Source: Litoditis marina
Taxonomy: Eukaryota > Nematoda > Chromadorea > Rhabditida > Rhabditidae
Assembly: GCA_964036275.1 (NCBI GenBank)
Contig: OZ038438.1
Span: 13,534,720-13,598,719 of the forward strand
Reading direction: 5' to 3'
DNA length: 64,000 bases
Below are positions 25,401 to 37,840 of the stretch, one piece after another. The stretch's first letter is position 1, and each line of letters opens with the position of its first letter. The position numbers and the translations under genes were made by a program. The notes beneath the pieces were generated by a model. It ran no database searches and was not told where the DNA came from. It saw only the letters and a program-made list of their open reading frames with translations.

Positions 25401-28400
25401 AATAAAAATAGTGATAGTATGAGCTCTCTTTTTTATCATAAGTTGCTCGGTTTGCCACGCTGTTTTAACACCTTTGCGCTTTATAGGAAAATTTGTCAAT
25501 AAAACCCAGCTATCCGTATTGTAGTTTGCTTGCAGACTTTCCGAGATAATCCGGTGGAGAATTATGAGGCATATCTCGATCAACATCTGTCCTGTGTGCA
25601 AAATGCTACTAGTTTAGGTTTATCTCCCGACTCTGTTAAAAGTAAGTTTTTTTTAACATTCTCAAGTCATGTAACTCCTCTTTTCGGAGTTTTCCCCATC
25701 GCTAGTGAGCCTCCCATGCAATGATCTCAACATCTTGTAGCGTTTATTGATTATTAAAAACCAACACCGCACGTGTTCAAATACTCAAATCTAGGTTGAG
25801 TAGTTCAGTTGAGTGTTTTTCAGGAACATGTAGTCGTCTGCCTGAACCTAATACAGCCCTTCTAACGTTCATCGTCATGCTGTCAACTTTCGCCATCGCC
25901 TGTGTCATGAGGGCCATTAGACACAGTTTTTGGTTCGGGCGAACGGTACGGTAGGCGAATTTTTCGTCGTGACTCTTATCACCGTATCCAACAACATTAA
26001 AAATAACCTCGCACGGTGAATGTTCTACCCCCGCGCCTCAAAATACGGGAAGGAAAGAAAGGTCGCTGATATGAAATCAAGTAGCACAACTTGAGTTACC
26101 ATATACCATTTCGGATAGGCTACCCGTATTTTTTTAATGGCTACTTGAACATACAAAAATAAATAAAATTTAGAACTATCTGAACTTTCTGTAATGGTTT
26201 TGACCCACTATTTCGTTTCAGTTCCGCAACTTCTTTGGAGATTTCGGTGTTGCTATTGCTCTAATTGTCGTCGCATTGATAACGCATGTATTCTTCGATG
26301 ATGTCTATCTACAGGTTAGTGTCATTCAAGACTGATCTAGCACTCGTTTTAGGTTAAGCGTTCAGATAACACAAGTGGATGTGGAGGAGTTTCGAGTTTT
26401 CTGTATAAACAATAACAGGTTATAGTTGAATTGGTTGAATCCAATTCAATTAAAATGTTGGATCGGTAAACCTTCACCTACTCAGCGCTTCTCGTAAACT
26501 GTTTGAACTGTTTTTAAGAACTGCTAACGGTGTCACCTGTCTCTCATTATCATTGATGTCAGATGACACACGTTATTGCAATCTGAATCATCTGTAGTTT
26601 GCTGTCGAAGGCGTGTCATATGGGTTATTTGTTTGTTCGATCCAATAGATTGGGGGAATGCTTGGAAACACGTGGCTTGTTTTTTACGCAAAGGTCGCGT
26701 GACCCTCTTATGCTTATCGGTCTCTCAATTTATTGCTTCGCACATGCATTGTGACACCTTTGCCACTGGTCACGTGGAACGGTGGAGCCTACAAAAAGTG
26801 ATGGAAGTAGTAAAATTATAAACTGTTTCATTCGGAACAGGTGTTGAATTTTGAACGTGCTTGAGTAGAGAGGAGTTCGAATGTGATTAGTTGCGTCGTT
26901 CAGTTGTCATCATCGTTGTTCTTGGGTCGACTTTTTTTTGAATATTAACTTTTGTTGTTTGCCCGTCTTAGAAAGAGGAAAAAAGGTTAAATACAATAGC
27001 ATAAGATAGGTGAAGGTGAAAAAAGTAAAAAGTAAACTAGGAGTAAAAAGCGAACGAACCTTCCAAATGTTCTAGAGGAATCAGTTACAGGCTTTACCGT
27101 TTTATCTCTAACTTTGAAGATTCCGTATTATGTAGGCTTTGTTTCAGAGGTTAGAAATTCCATCCACGCTGGCCTTTACGAATTTGGTGGCCAGAGGACA
27201 TGGCCTTCTGGTTTGGCCCTCGAATACGGACCCGTTTGCTGTCTTGGTTGGTCTAGTGGCCGCGCTCTTGGTCTTCATTCTCATCTTCGTCGAAACGGAG
27301 ATCACTGAGTAGGTTGTATAGAAATGCTTCACGTGGGTGGTTCGAAGAGTTGAGGATTCCCCACCGAAATAACAAAAAGTTATGAGCTACACAATAGGTG
27401 GTGTGAACAAATCGAAAAGTTAGCTCGGGTCCCATCCCAGGCAGAGTGATAGTTAAGGATACCTCGGTAGGCTAACCGGGGTCTCGCATCTAGGTGGTAC
27501 AATGTGATTAGTAACAATCTGGTTGTACGCCACGATTCTCACTCGAGCAACAACACTGTTGGTATTATCATGAACATACATAGTTTTTTTTTTCATTTGT
27601 GTGTGATAAACTATCTTGTTAATCATAATAATATGTATTTACAGGTTGCTTCTATCCAGAAAGGAGCGAAGACTGATAAAGGGTTGTGGAATGAGCTGGG
27701 ACTTGGTGCTTAGTGGTAGGATCTGTAGTTTGACTCGTTCAAGCATACGATTTTATTCCAATGATTTTGACTATTGGAATAGTTTATTTTTAAAGGCTGA
27801 AACATTCGTTATGATAATCTACTAGTTCTTCGTAAATTCGAAGTTGGGAGGATGGGAGGTGTGTTTATCAAATATCTCTCATACAACAAATTCTGTTGCA
27901 ATCATACTTTATTTTCTCTAGGTTTTTGTGCATTTCTCTGCTCTCTTTTGGGACTTCCTTGGATGTGTGCGGCTGCGGTTCAGTCGCTGGCCCATTGTAG
28001 CTCTCTCACAGTTAAGGAGAAGAAAGCACCTGGAGAGCGAGATGGTACTATTTCCGAAATTGCAGTTGTCATTGGTCCAAAAAATCTGCAGCTAAAATTG
28101 TTTCGAGTAATTATAACATAAGACTGCTATTATGAAACGATGTGCAGCTCGTGTGAGTTTGACGCGTTAGCTCGCTAGCGCTTGTGTTCTATGAAAATTA
28201 AAATGAGCCCTTTTCTCAAAAATCAAGATTGTGGATAAAAGGCAACATTTCCCGAGTTTGGCGAAAAAGAGCCATTTTTATTGGATTATATATGCTCAGT
28301 CTGCTCCTTACAGGGTATGTGCGCGTGATCGAGCAGCGTTTGACAACGATTGGAAACGCTCTACTCACAGGACTTTTCGCATTTGGGGGTCGATATCTGC

Positions 28401-31400
28401 GTCTACCGACAGCAAGTCTGTTCGGGGTAAGTCTATTTGGGGTGTCTCTGTGCAAACTCATACGGTTGAACCAAAAAGTTGTTGAAAAGATGTTTCTTTT
28501 TCGGTGAATGGTTACCCTGTAATTGTTTGGACTGTTCAACCAACGAGAAGCTAGATTTGTCGAGGTGTCGTTGACTTCACGTCATTCTGTTTATTCAGGT
28601 GTTCACCTACCTTGGTATCATGAATTTGATCGGTGTCGAACTTATCTATCGAACAATGCTCTTTTTCCTGCCAGTTAAATACTATCCAAACAAGGCGTAT
28701 GTCAATTCGGTGAGTCTTTCATTTCGAACATATTTTTTCGACTTTTCTGAACGTCTATATTATCACAAAGTGAATGAGATTTATTTGTAGTGGAATACTT
28801 AGCACACGGGTTAATTTGGTTGGATTCACGGCGTTCTTATATCTTGGCTATTCACGCGTACACAGCTAAAAAATAGTGAAGTATAAACTCGATTCACCAG
28901 CACCGTTGCCGTCATGCGTGAATGAGACGCGGCGCCAGCTGCAAATAGATGTGGTTCTTTTGAACGGAGATCTCGTTTCGCAATCAAGTAACGCGTGGTT
29001 TGGTTGATAGAGCGCAGAGAAAGGTGGTTGTTCTCTGTTCGGCGCAGCCTGGCACAGTTCTATGAAAAGTCACGCGATGGAATCTTTTCGAAATGAATAT
29101 CGGTTCGTAAGAGTGGTTTTGTTTGTAAGTCACGTTGTCGGATAGATGTCTGAATTAGTTCTCGAATGTGGGCAAAATGAGTCATGAGCATTTGGTATGT
29201 TGTTATTACATAACAAAAATGCAGTCCAAGCTCATTTCATAGGAACATTGACTGTTCACCTCTGACCTTTCTGAGTTTATATGGTTTTTTGGGAATTCAA
29301 GTTTGACCGTGGGGGGGGGGGGGGGGGTCAAACTTCAATTCAAAACATAAGTATGTCTAAATATACTGGAATGTCCAAATGTAAGAAGCGGATGCAATTG
29401 ACACGACATGAATTACCACTATTACACAACTTGGTGATCTCAACCCTTTACATAGATAAGTGCTCTTTTATAAATAGTTTGCATTTCGCAATGGTGTCCC
29501 CCTCCCCCTTAACTGTCTTTGTGCGTCATTTCGTTGAGAAAAAGCACTGATTCGGGGTCGTCGCATGGACGCGAGTGACGTATCAATTGTGACGTGGTCG
29601 TTCTCTGAATGTTTGACTAATCGCGGAAACTGTCGGCATCATCCCTTCCACCAGCATTCAGTGTCATGCAAAAAGTTATAACTGTGGGACTGTGACTGTT
29701 GATCTTCCTGGATTCATGATGCCAGCTGTGAACCTCGGCCTATACGGATAGTCCCATTTCAGGTTTGCGCACATTGAATGGTGACCTCCTCATTCATTTA
29801 TTATTGGTCTGGAATATTGTCTAGCCAATAATCTTGGTTTCTTTTCTTAGTCAGTAATTTGAGCGTGATATACCAGAACTTCCATTTTCCCTCGGTAGTA
29901 AGACGTTCATCGCGTGACGTGGTTTTGTTATGATCTGTTTATAGTTAGCGACCACGACGTCTTGCTTGTTTACGTTGGGTTGTGATGACGCGGGTGAATG
30001 AGGAGGGGAGGGTCACCATTGTCAGTATTATTACTTTTGGTTGTCCTGTTAACAGCCACACAAATAACTAACGGGTACAGATGATTGAATTGAATTACAA
30101 AAATAATCAGTCTGTTCATTTATTAGCACAATCGGGTTTTGATACAATCGGGCTTTGATGGTACTACCAATAAGATATTATAATACTACTTCCGTCCGTT
30201 CATGGAATCTCTATAAAGTAAGGAATTAGACAGATATTGTAGAAGGAACATTGGATGTTATATATTTGTCACGGGTAGCGGTTGATGAAGCGAATGAACT
30301 CTGCACTTGAATGGTGTCATAGAACTACTGTCACTTTTAAAAACGAGCTCCGCAAACAATATAATGCTCACTTGTTTTAGGAACCCCGAACGTGCTGCTT
30401 CTGGGGTGGGTATTGAATTTATCTGAATAATATCGCCACTTTTTAGGTGAAGACCAGCAAACTACACTGTTTCACTCTCATTCAGCTGTTACTCGTTGCA
30501 GTAGTATATATTGTGAAGCATTTCAAAGGTGAGTATATCTTATATGTTTGAGGTGGTTGCGGTCTGTTCTATCTATTCTGTACTTTTTAGACTTGGTAAT
30601 CATTGGTGTTGTGATTATTTTGCCCACGAATTCATGAATTATGTTTGAAAAATAGTTTGTTTTAGTTACCGCAGTTGGGTTTCCGTTTGCGCTGATGCTC
30701 TTCATAGTTTTTCGGCACACAGTGATGCCATGTATCTTCTCTGACATCGAACTAGATGCGGTATGTTGGTTTATCCGTTGCAGTCATGTATTATACATTA
30801 GCAATAATGATGATGTTTAAAAAAATAGTTCATGATGAAGCTGTTCAAGTCATATCTCATAGACAAAGATGCTGCGGCCAAGAAAAACACGGGAATAGTT
30901 TTGGATCATCGATTTCTGCTGTGAAAGTTGAAAATAACAATCGTCACGTTGTTCACTACGAGATCGAATTGGATTTCTGTTCAGTTAAATATTAACGAGT
31001 ATTTGATAGAATAAGTACTGCGAATGACTTTATGAGTACACTACACGCAGCCCGCTGGCAAATTGTTGTGTTATAATGGTATTTCATGTCTATTTTCCCT
31101 TAGAGTGAAAAGGAAATAGTATAACGAGTATTCTACCAGAATCCTCTTACAGTATTTCCGGTTTTCCTTCGGCCCTACGAGTTTTCTGTTTCGGTTAGGG
31201 TGAACTATGAGATTCCAATCATTCATTATCATATTTTTTAACAGTATCACTGTGTTATGGTGGTTCGTACACACTTCCCCCAAACGTATAACATCAGTCA
31301 TTGCAATAAAATTGACTTCCTTTGTGGCTTTTTTTGCTCATTTAGTCTAACGAATCAAACATCAGCGCAGTATCGAATAGGGAGCGTGGGCAAGAGACCA

Positions 31401-31889
31401 GCAAATTCAGCACGTACGCCGCAGAGAAAAAGAATTAGAATACAGATCGTGCCTTTTTCGCTCGTTATATATTAACAGTCACGGTTTCTCGTATATTGTA
31501 TGAAGTGTAGTGCATGACGGTCTCACTTTCATACAAATCGAATAATGCTATGTAAAAGTAATGTACGTCTCGAAAATGGAGTACGGTTTTTTACTGAATG
31601 TTCGGATCACAACGTTGGTAGTCGCTCACTGTATAAACCGTATCTATTGGATCGTATCTAATATGAGGGTTCTCTCTCCGTTTTCAAGCTGGCTGTTCAT
31701 TATGACAACAATAATGAGTGATTCACACTGTTCAAAGAATAAAGTACAGGAAAGTCTTTCATAGCTGCTTATTTTCAACATAAAGTGCTATTGTGGTTAA
31801 AATTTCAGCTGGATGGCGAGGCGGAGGATAATGAAGATGAAGAATCCTCTGAAGTCGATTTCTATGGAAAGACTGCGATCCCTGTTTAG
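16472..31889 (+). CDS. SLC4: SLC4 family anion (Cl-/HCO3-) exchanger, AE type
   Basis: Plasma-membrane bicarbonate/chloride exchanger. 28 exons: 16472-16574, 16991-17080, 17267-17316, 17649-17735, 18058-18151, 18594-18720, 18912-19006, 20123-20210, 20300-20387, 20697-20777, 21337-21447, 21797-21858, 22050-22180, 22402-22516, 22847-22947, 24036-24184, 24988-25182, 25536-25641, 25824-25945, 26222-26314, 27148-27308, 27645-27715, 27922-28044, 28314-28426, 28599-28709, 30447-30528, 30666-30760, 31809-31889; 974 aa. The cytosolic domain has [20 protein letters not shown] and PIPIRFLFLLLGP. The membrane domain has [42 protein letters not shown] and [13 protein letters not shown]. Glu at about 582 matches the transport glutamate of human AE1 (E681). 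The loop has an N-glycosylation site (about N612). The tail [16 protein letters not shown]...AIPV parallels the AE C-terminus, favouring AE over NBC. The first ATG is 8 nt behind an acceptor. Exon 10's acceptor (TTGAAG) is weak. Confidence 0.95.
19141..20015. mobile_element. Palindromic element in SLC4 intron 7
   Basis: Contains a 24-bp perfect palindrome at 19194-19217 (half CTGGTAGTACCG). It sits inside a near-perfect 50-bp palindrome (19181-19230) with arms TGCCGATTTACC and GGTAAATCGGCA. Its far side (19920-20010) carries tandem GTTTACTGCAC units and related TTTACTGCGG words. The shared CAGTAAA/TTTACTG vocabulary at both ends suggests one foldback element, but exact borders are unclear. 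Confidence 0.55.
19928..19971 (+). repeat. 11-bp tandem repeat (GTTTACTGCAC)
   Basis: Three to four consecutive copies of GTTTACTGCAC followed by a diverged copy, inside SLC4 intron 7. Confidence 0.8.
23108..24032. mobile_element. MITE-like element in SLC4 intron 15, TTA target duplication
   Basis: Ends are GGCTACGTTCATACTTTTT (from 23111) and AAAAAGTATGAACGAAGCC (to 24029), inverse copies, each flanked by TTA. Terminal repeats with a TTA/TWA duplication fit the PIF/Harbinger class of non-autonomous element. Inner copies of GTATGA near 23232 and 23903 suggest two smaller related units. The AG acceptor of exon 16 (24034-24035) lies 2 nt past the right TTA. Confidence 0.75.
23375..23600. repeat. 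GGTAACC/GGTTACC-rich block
   Basis: Inside the intron-15 insertion. Many copies of GGTAACC, CCGGTTACC and GGTTACCTG in both orientations, with spacing not strictly periodic. Looks like a second foldback sequence within the element. Confidence 0.6.
24314..24691. mobile_element. Compound foldback element in SLC4 intron 16
   Basis: Outer inverted ends are TTACACATGCAACC (24314-24327) and GGTTGCATGTGTAA (24678-24691), with several internal TGCAACC/GGTTGCA copies. An inner unit has perfect 20-bp inverted ends CCAGTGGCCGTATTCACCAA (24507-24526) and its complement at 24634-24653, enclosing TCCCGGGAAG/CTTCCCGGGA arms. Reads as one element inserted into another. Confidence 0.75.
25285..25395 (-). repeat. 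tRNA-like SINE fragment
   Basis: On the minus strand a TTAGTGAAGTGTTTAGCGTT A-box-like stretch is followed about 30 nt later by GAGTTCAACCC, like a B box. It does not fold into a complete tRNA, so it is taken as a tRNA-derived repeat in SLC4 intron 17. Confidence 0.4.
29310..29327. repeat. Poly-G tract
   Basis: A run of about 17 G in the 1.7-kb SLC4 intron 25. Confidence 0.8.
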
Positions 31890-33866
31890 ATTTAGTAGTA
31901 GTTTAGATGTTTGTTGTTTCAGATTTTTCAGATTGCTGTACATATCAAGTAACAAATTTCTATTTCTCAAAGTTTGTATCATGTGATGTAATTTACGGTC
32001 GTTTCCGTACCAATGTTCGCCGGGTTACCAGGTGCTCGATAAATTTTTCGAGGTTCCAGTTTGATTCTTGTACCGTGTAGAAGAAAATGAAAGTGGTTTG
32101 CACAAATGTTGAAGTGGTGTAATCGTACTTCTACTGTCACTCAATTGCCCCTCCAATAGCGCAGAAAGTAATTGAACTACCAAATCATTATCTAAATGTG
32201 CGATCTGCGAACCAGGAACCAATATTTCTCGACCCACGAATGTTGCAATGGATGGGTGTGGAGAACCCTTTTTAGCGGTTCAACCACTTTTTTCCGCCCG
32301 CGATTTCTCGACGCTGTTTGGTGCACCACGTGTGCAGTCCGGAGTCCATAGCGCGCTGGCGGGAAACATCTTGCATTTACAAAAGCTGTCTCTACGACCG
32401 ACACTCAAGTCAGCTGTAAATAGCGCTGTACGTTAAAGTCGAACCAACATTTCATAATGCCGGCATATGCAACAAGCTTATATAGTTGCAACTAAATATT
32501 TTTGACGATTACGGTAAACATGGTCATCTCAAAAAGTTCCACTCTTGAATCTTCACCAAATGTTAGAGTATCGTACATATTTGCAATTGTTGAATCATTA
32601 CTTGCTCTCCCTGTAATGTTATGATATCCGCCCCTGATGTATGGTTTTCATCATGGGAGAAATTAGGGACACGCTTCGCTATCCACGTGAAAATCATGTC
32701 CCTCGTTAATGGATGCACATGCCGCGTTGACTAGATAGATGAATATATATAAAGCTACGGAAAACTTTACAATCGTAATAACACTTCAATTGTGTTATTT
32801 TTTGCCATTGTTTAAGATAGCTTGATCTGGATGCACGCACCAATTGACGGGACGCGACAGAAATCAAACTACAAACACAGTGGGATGGGGGCAACATACA
32901 AAGTATAGCATTTATTTCTGAAAAAGGAACCTTATAGGGATGTTGTTCCATGCACCAAAATGATCGTTATTTTCCTCATTTGAGAAAATCGTTAAAAGTT
33001 CAGGTCATACCGGCTGTCTGTAGTCTACCGTAGCGTACGGTAGCATGTGTATTTCATCACGATATACATATCAAAAACTCTATTGTCAATAAACTAAAGG
33101 ATTGTACTGCGTTCCTTTGTCCGAGAACTCCATGAGGTGTTATTCATCAACTGATTTACTTATCTCCCTCCCCCGCGATAAGCAGTAAGCTCATCCAGCT
33201 TCTACTTAGCCTGCACATTCATTGAAGAGCCAGATTTATTAATGAAATTGCTGCTTACATGTTGGCTCAGCCGAATCAAATGCGTTTATCTGGCTGGCCC
33301 ACACAAGCCATGGAAACTAATGCGCCTGTAATAGCCCTTTCCTGTAAGGGTGGGTAGAGTTGTTTTTCGAATGCCACTGTACATACTTTTGTAGGCGAAG
33401 AAGCTGTCATTCGAAAACATTCGTGGGTGCAGAACCTGCTTATTCGCAAACTGGGCTGACGTGTCGAATGCTAGTCTTTTCTGCCCGGTGACGGTCAATG
33501 CGAGGCAGGGTGTCCGCTGTTTACACAAACAGGCAGGGCCGCGTGGTGCTATTCCCATGTTATTCACGTGGCATTCATGAGATCGATGGGTGAGAGGGGG
33601 GGGGGAACAACCGGTTAGCCCCCAACCGTAGAACGATGCCGCAAAACCACGAAAGTAGCGCATTTGTCAGCACAACTATATAGCTTGCACATGTTATTTC
33701 ATTGACATTCACCACAGCCCTTCGTTTGGTTTTTCTTTGCTAAATGTTTGCAAGAACTGTGCAAATATTCATGAGCAAAATGGGAGATGGTCCACTTTTC
33801 GGTTTCTCCAAATCTTTTCATCTTGGTAAGAGTCAAATAACAAAGGAAAATAAGTGAATTGAATAA
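31890..33866. other. Gene-free interval, SLC4 3' side to MXD-like 3' side
   Basis: Convergent genes meet here. No exon is supported. Contains an interspersed short repeat near 32862-32900 (ATCAAACTACAAACACAG) shared with 52847-52870, and a G-run near 33594-33605. The 3' UTR of the SLC4 gene should start here, but its poly(A) site is not clear. Confidence 0.5.
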
Positions 33867-33872
33867 TTTATT
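33867..33872 (-). terminator. Poly(A) signal AATAAA, MXD-like gene
   Basis: TTTATT on the plus strand, which is AATAAA in sense, 35 nt past the stop codon at 33907-33909. Confidence 0.5.
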
Positions 33873-33906
33873 AATGACACATATAATTATGGAGTGCGAC
33901 TGATGA

Positions 33907-35327
33907 TCATACACTGAGATGTATAGGCAAGAATGGCCTCTGAGAGGCAGGTTGTGGATTGAGATCATAAAATGGATAAACGGAAGGGCGAGGGAAGGAT
34001 ACAGGCAAAGCAGGCAGCAAGCCCTCCGCCACAGGATCTATGATAATAGCTCTAGGCGATTGGAAAGGTTTGTTGGAGGGGGAATATTCTAAGAGCATAG
34101 GGGATACACGTAGGTCACAGCTGACAGGTCTCGAGTCGTCCACACGAGCACTCTCTCGTAAACGTTCGGCTTCCGCTCGAAGCTCGGCGTTTCTTTCTCG
34201 TTGCAGCTGTAGTTCTCGCTCAGCTTCCGCGTTCACATCATCAAGATGCTGAAAATAATTCAATTAATGATACAGTTTCCTTACGTGTCGATCGTAACAT
34301 TCTTGATCTACCCCCATTATATTCTTTGCATGTCATGCGACCGGGAAGTCACGGTCGCGCGACTATTGAGCACGTGCGTAGCATGCGGCGCGAACTGGTC
34401 GTAAACAGCCGCCAGCCTATCGCCCACCCCGTGCAAAATACAACGGAATTTCGACTCTCCATGATGCAAAAATGGTGCAAAAAACAGTGCAATGAAGCTA
34501 CACAAGTAAGAACATACCTTAATGTGATCTCGAGCGCGAGTGAGCAGGGCAAGAGTGGTATTGCGTGCAGCATCCGAAACGGCTGGCACCAACGTCTTCA
34601 GCTTCTCGAGGTAAGTTCGAAGGTTGGCACGACGTGTCTTCTCCAGCTCGTTGTGGGCAGCTCTAAAATGAACAGGATAACATGTGGAACGGGAAAAGTC
34701 GCAATTGTCATGTGGTAGTGCTATCATTATCAAAGATCACATGCGCTTGACAAAGATAGGGGTTGGCGGGGACAAAGTCCTTCGAACACTAACGATTCTT
34801 TTGTCTTCAAAACAACATACTGCAATGTAAATAACAAAAGAGAGAACGAAACCGACGAAGATATGACAAACATGAGTGGGAGAGCCAAAACTGAGACCGA
34901 AAAGAGAAAGAAAAATGTACGAACCGGCTGTGCTTCGTTGATCCTTTTCGCAGAGGAGAAACGGTACAATAAGGTTGGGCACTTGTTGACGCAGGACACT
35001 TTCGCTCCACACGCATTTTACCAGAAATGAGATCGCGGAACTCGGCCTGGCCGACATCTGGAAACATATCAATATAATGGAATACAAAAAGTTCAATATA
35101 ATATAATACAGTGTGTTTCGCCCAAAAAGGGTAAAGTAGAGAATGAATAATGTCCAACCTGAATAGATAGCTTCGGTGGGAACGGTGCTCACGGGCATAG
35201 TCATGCTGAGAGGAACGGCACTCGGTAGAGAAATGTGACCGAGGGAGAGGGAGGTGGATAGGAGTTGAGTATTCTCCAAAAGTCGGGCGGCGGTCAGAAT
35301 AGAGTCGATGCTTAGTTGGGGGTCCAT
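33907..35327 (-). CDS. mdl-1: Mad/MXD-type bHLH leucine-zipper transcription repressor
   Basis: Nuclear partner of Max that represses CACGTG E-box genes, opposing Myc-type activation. Four exons in transcript order: 35327-35159, 35057-34925, 34662-34518, 34248-33907, giving 262 aa with matching phases. The N-terminal IDSILTAARLLEN resembles the SIN3-interaction helix of Mad proteins. The basic region spans the exon 2/3 junction and continues AHNELEKTRRANLR, with the His, Glu and Arg positions typical of E-box readers. The helix-loop-helix follows (LEKLKTLVP, TTLALLTRARDHIK) and then a charged zipper (LQLQRERNAELRAEAERL). The tail is proline-rich. The basic region plus the SID-like helix favour Mad over Mnt or Max. 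The start is the first in-frame ATG; no acceptor precedes it, so a normal promoter is likely. Confidence 0.92.
34371..34376. promoter_or_regulatory. E-box CACGTG in MXD-like intron 3
   Basis: Canonical CACGTG. Single site; could be chance. Confidence 0.3.
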
Positions 35328-35402
35328 TCGCAAGGCGCGGCTCACACACAAACGGCTAGACTAAGGGAGGCGGACCGGGGCACCAGAGAACGGCGCTCGA
35401 CG

Positions 35403-35408
35403 CACGTG
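35403..35408. promoter_or_regulatory. E-box CACGTG in MXD-like proximal promoter
   Basis: CACGTG about 76 bp upstream of the MXD-like ATG, in a GC-rich stretch (about 35360-35500) that stands out from AT-rich surroundings. It is the sequence bound by Mad/Max dimers, so feedback control is possible. Confidence 0.45.
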
Positions 35409-37785
35409 CGGAGGGCGTGACCAGGCCAGGCGACCAGGCAACCGGCGAGAGAGCGTGTCTTCGAGGAGCGTCAGACGACAGGCGACAATGCTGACAGCAT
35501 AACTAGGGTGTATTTCCGTTGGATCGCATAAACTGACAAAAGGTAATTGTACGATTCTGAAAACCTTTCAACATTTCATATTTGTATTTAGCGGATCCCG
35601 TCGCCTGGGGAAATATACCTATTCGTTTTTTATTCAAGTTAGATACACAAGGGTAGGTAAAATGGTATTTGAACAACTGACTCTAGAGAGTTGACATTGA
35701 CATTAGACAAGCTTTTTAGTTACGCGTAATATGAACAGGTTACTAGTGGTCGTTTCGAGTTGTTATTGACAGGTTGGGACGAAAACATGTGCAATGTCAT
35801 GACGTCCGAAATCAGACGAAAACGTCTTTGGGGAAGGTGTTGCAGGAGAAAATGAGCTTTCACAGACTCCTTATTTTCCTTAGTCACGTAATCTTCGAGT
35901 CTAATGCGAGGGAATACGTGTGTCAAACGCGAATGACGTATGTCTCATCCGGTCTTGGTCTCTCTGCAAGCGGCCCCGCACTGACTAGAGTGAATTGGTG
36001 TGCTGTCGATTCCATGACGCATACAATCGCCTGTCAATCCGGGGAGCACGAAACTATCTAAACGTCACATATAGCTGGATGTTTCCGGTCCGCTCAAGAT
36101 AGGTTACAAGGTCTGACAACTAGTTTATTGTAAGGAGTATAAGGCTCGTGAACTACTATCTACTACCCCCCCCCCCCCCCCCCCTCCCTACAAACTCAAA
36201 CTTGGCTAGTGTTTGTAACGACATTTTAATCCAATCACTTCAGGGTGAGGGTAGCTATAAGCACAATGTATATATGACCTCATTCCCTGTTTCCAAAACC
36301 ATTTTCTCTCATCTTAAGGTATTGCATATTACTTAACTAAACCCCCTCGTTTTTTGCAATTGAGATTTGTACCTGATGGGACTTAAATATCATGGGGTGG
36401 CTTACAGCGGGTGGGGATTTAGTATTATTTTCGCTAGACTCTCAGATTTGATGAAAACGTATATCTGGAGAAGGATGCAATATTTACACTCTAGTTGTAC
36501 TTTTAACACAACAAAAACCACACCATGTGTTTACGCATTACAGAACAATATCTATTTTCCTACTTGTACCAGTTAGGGTGCAGTAACCATCCGTTATTAT
36601 CAGAGGCAGGCGTTGTTTGGCGGTGGAAAATGTTGTTTGCAGGTTCTTTGATCATTGATCTATACGAAACATCGATCTGACCATATTTCGTTAATGTGAA
36701 GTGGCCTAACATCTGCATTATTGTATTACGTACACTGTAGAAGTCGCTCTAGGAAAGGCTGACAAAAATGTATTTCTTTCTGTTCGACTGTGACTGTAGT
36801 TTGGTCACGGTGGATTTTGTTGTGTTTCGACAGTGCTGCTGTGCTCATTGATCATACGACAACTCAAAGTTGTTCATTCTTCTACCAGTTGGAAGTATGC
36901 GTTCCAAGGCCATGGTGGCCACATAGTTGTGGCTCGGTACACATAATTGTGCATCCCGATGGTGAGCTGGCATCAGTTGTTATTGAGAAGCGGGGCGCTG
37001 GTCAGAGCCGGCCCCAGCACAATGATTTTGCGGCCGCAGTGTGCCGCGGGGGACGGGGTAAGAGACTCGGAAAACAACGAGGATTTGCAGTCGAGACATC
37101 AATAAAAGTAATGGTTTGTGTTCCTATGACCGAAATGTGTTATTCATCCTTGCAGCGCAAAGCTGTCAGTTCTTCGGTGACGAAATATCTCTTGCTATCT
37201 ACGCTACTCATTGTGTGATTGAAGAATGACTAGGTACAATGTGGTTTGTGATGAGGCAGTAAAATAACACAAAACAAATGGGAGGTAATAGTGATGTATA
37301 ATTCCCAACACTCGTGTTCACCTTTTTTCAAAACGTGAACTGAATGCCGAGTAAAACTCCGGTCAATCATTTATCATTCAATCCAGCGTTCTTCTGTTGA
37401 AGACTTCTAAATAGAGTATTCTGTTCTTGTACATGTGAGTTTCATTCACTTGGTTGTGTGATTGTTAATGGTCGAAGTTCCTCTTTAATCGCAACTTAAT
37501 TATAAAGCTGCTTAGGTGTTTAACGTGAACTGAGTAAATACATGCAAATTTCTCATTCCGGGAGTTTACTGGTTACCACCTGTTCTCAGCTCCAGCTCGC
37601 AGTTTCCCCATGGCAGACTACTAGAAGACATTGGAATTTCTTATGTACCGCTGTCATGTTGTTCTATTCCGTCGCAGTGCACTCGATACGTCATGTGCGT
37701 CTGCGCCCTCCGGGCCGCACCCTCTCTCTTTCCTTCTCTCACCGACCATTCTCGCGGCGAGGCGGACTTTGTCCCATCGGGCGCG

Positions 37786-37840
37786 CACGTGCATCCCACG
37801 TGCACCGCATTACCACCGATAGGCGATGGGGGCCCACGTG
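37786..37840. promoter_or_regulatory. Cluster of three CACGTG E-boxes
   Basis: CACGTG at 37786-37791, 37797-37802 and 37835-37840, within 55 bp of a locally GC-rich block about 2.5 kb upstream of the MXD-like start. Three canonical sites so close together are unlikely by chance in AT-rich DNA. A role as an enhancer is inference. Confidence 0.45.

Noticed and set aside
16472..31889. Sodium-bicarbonate cotransporter (NBC) rather than anion exchanger
   Set aside because: The ALEGS stretch, the [16 protein letters not shown] region and the acidic AIPV tail match AE proteins better. Transport mode still needs experiment.
34737..35351. 204-codon minus-strand ORF over the MXD-like gene
   Set aside because: Runs through introns in one frame. 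The spliced model in phase gives Mad-family domains, and the frame's first codon is TTG.
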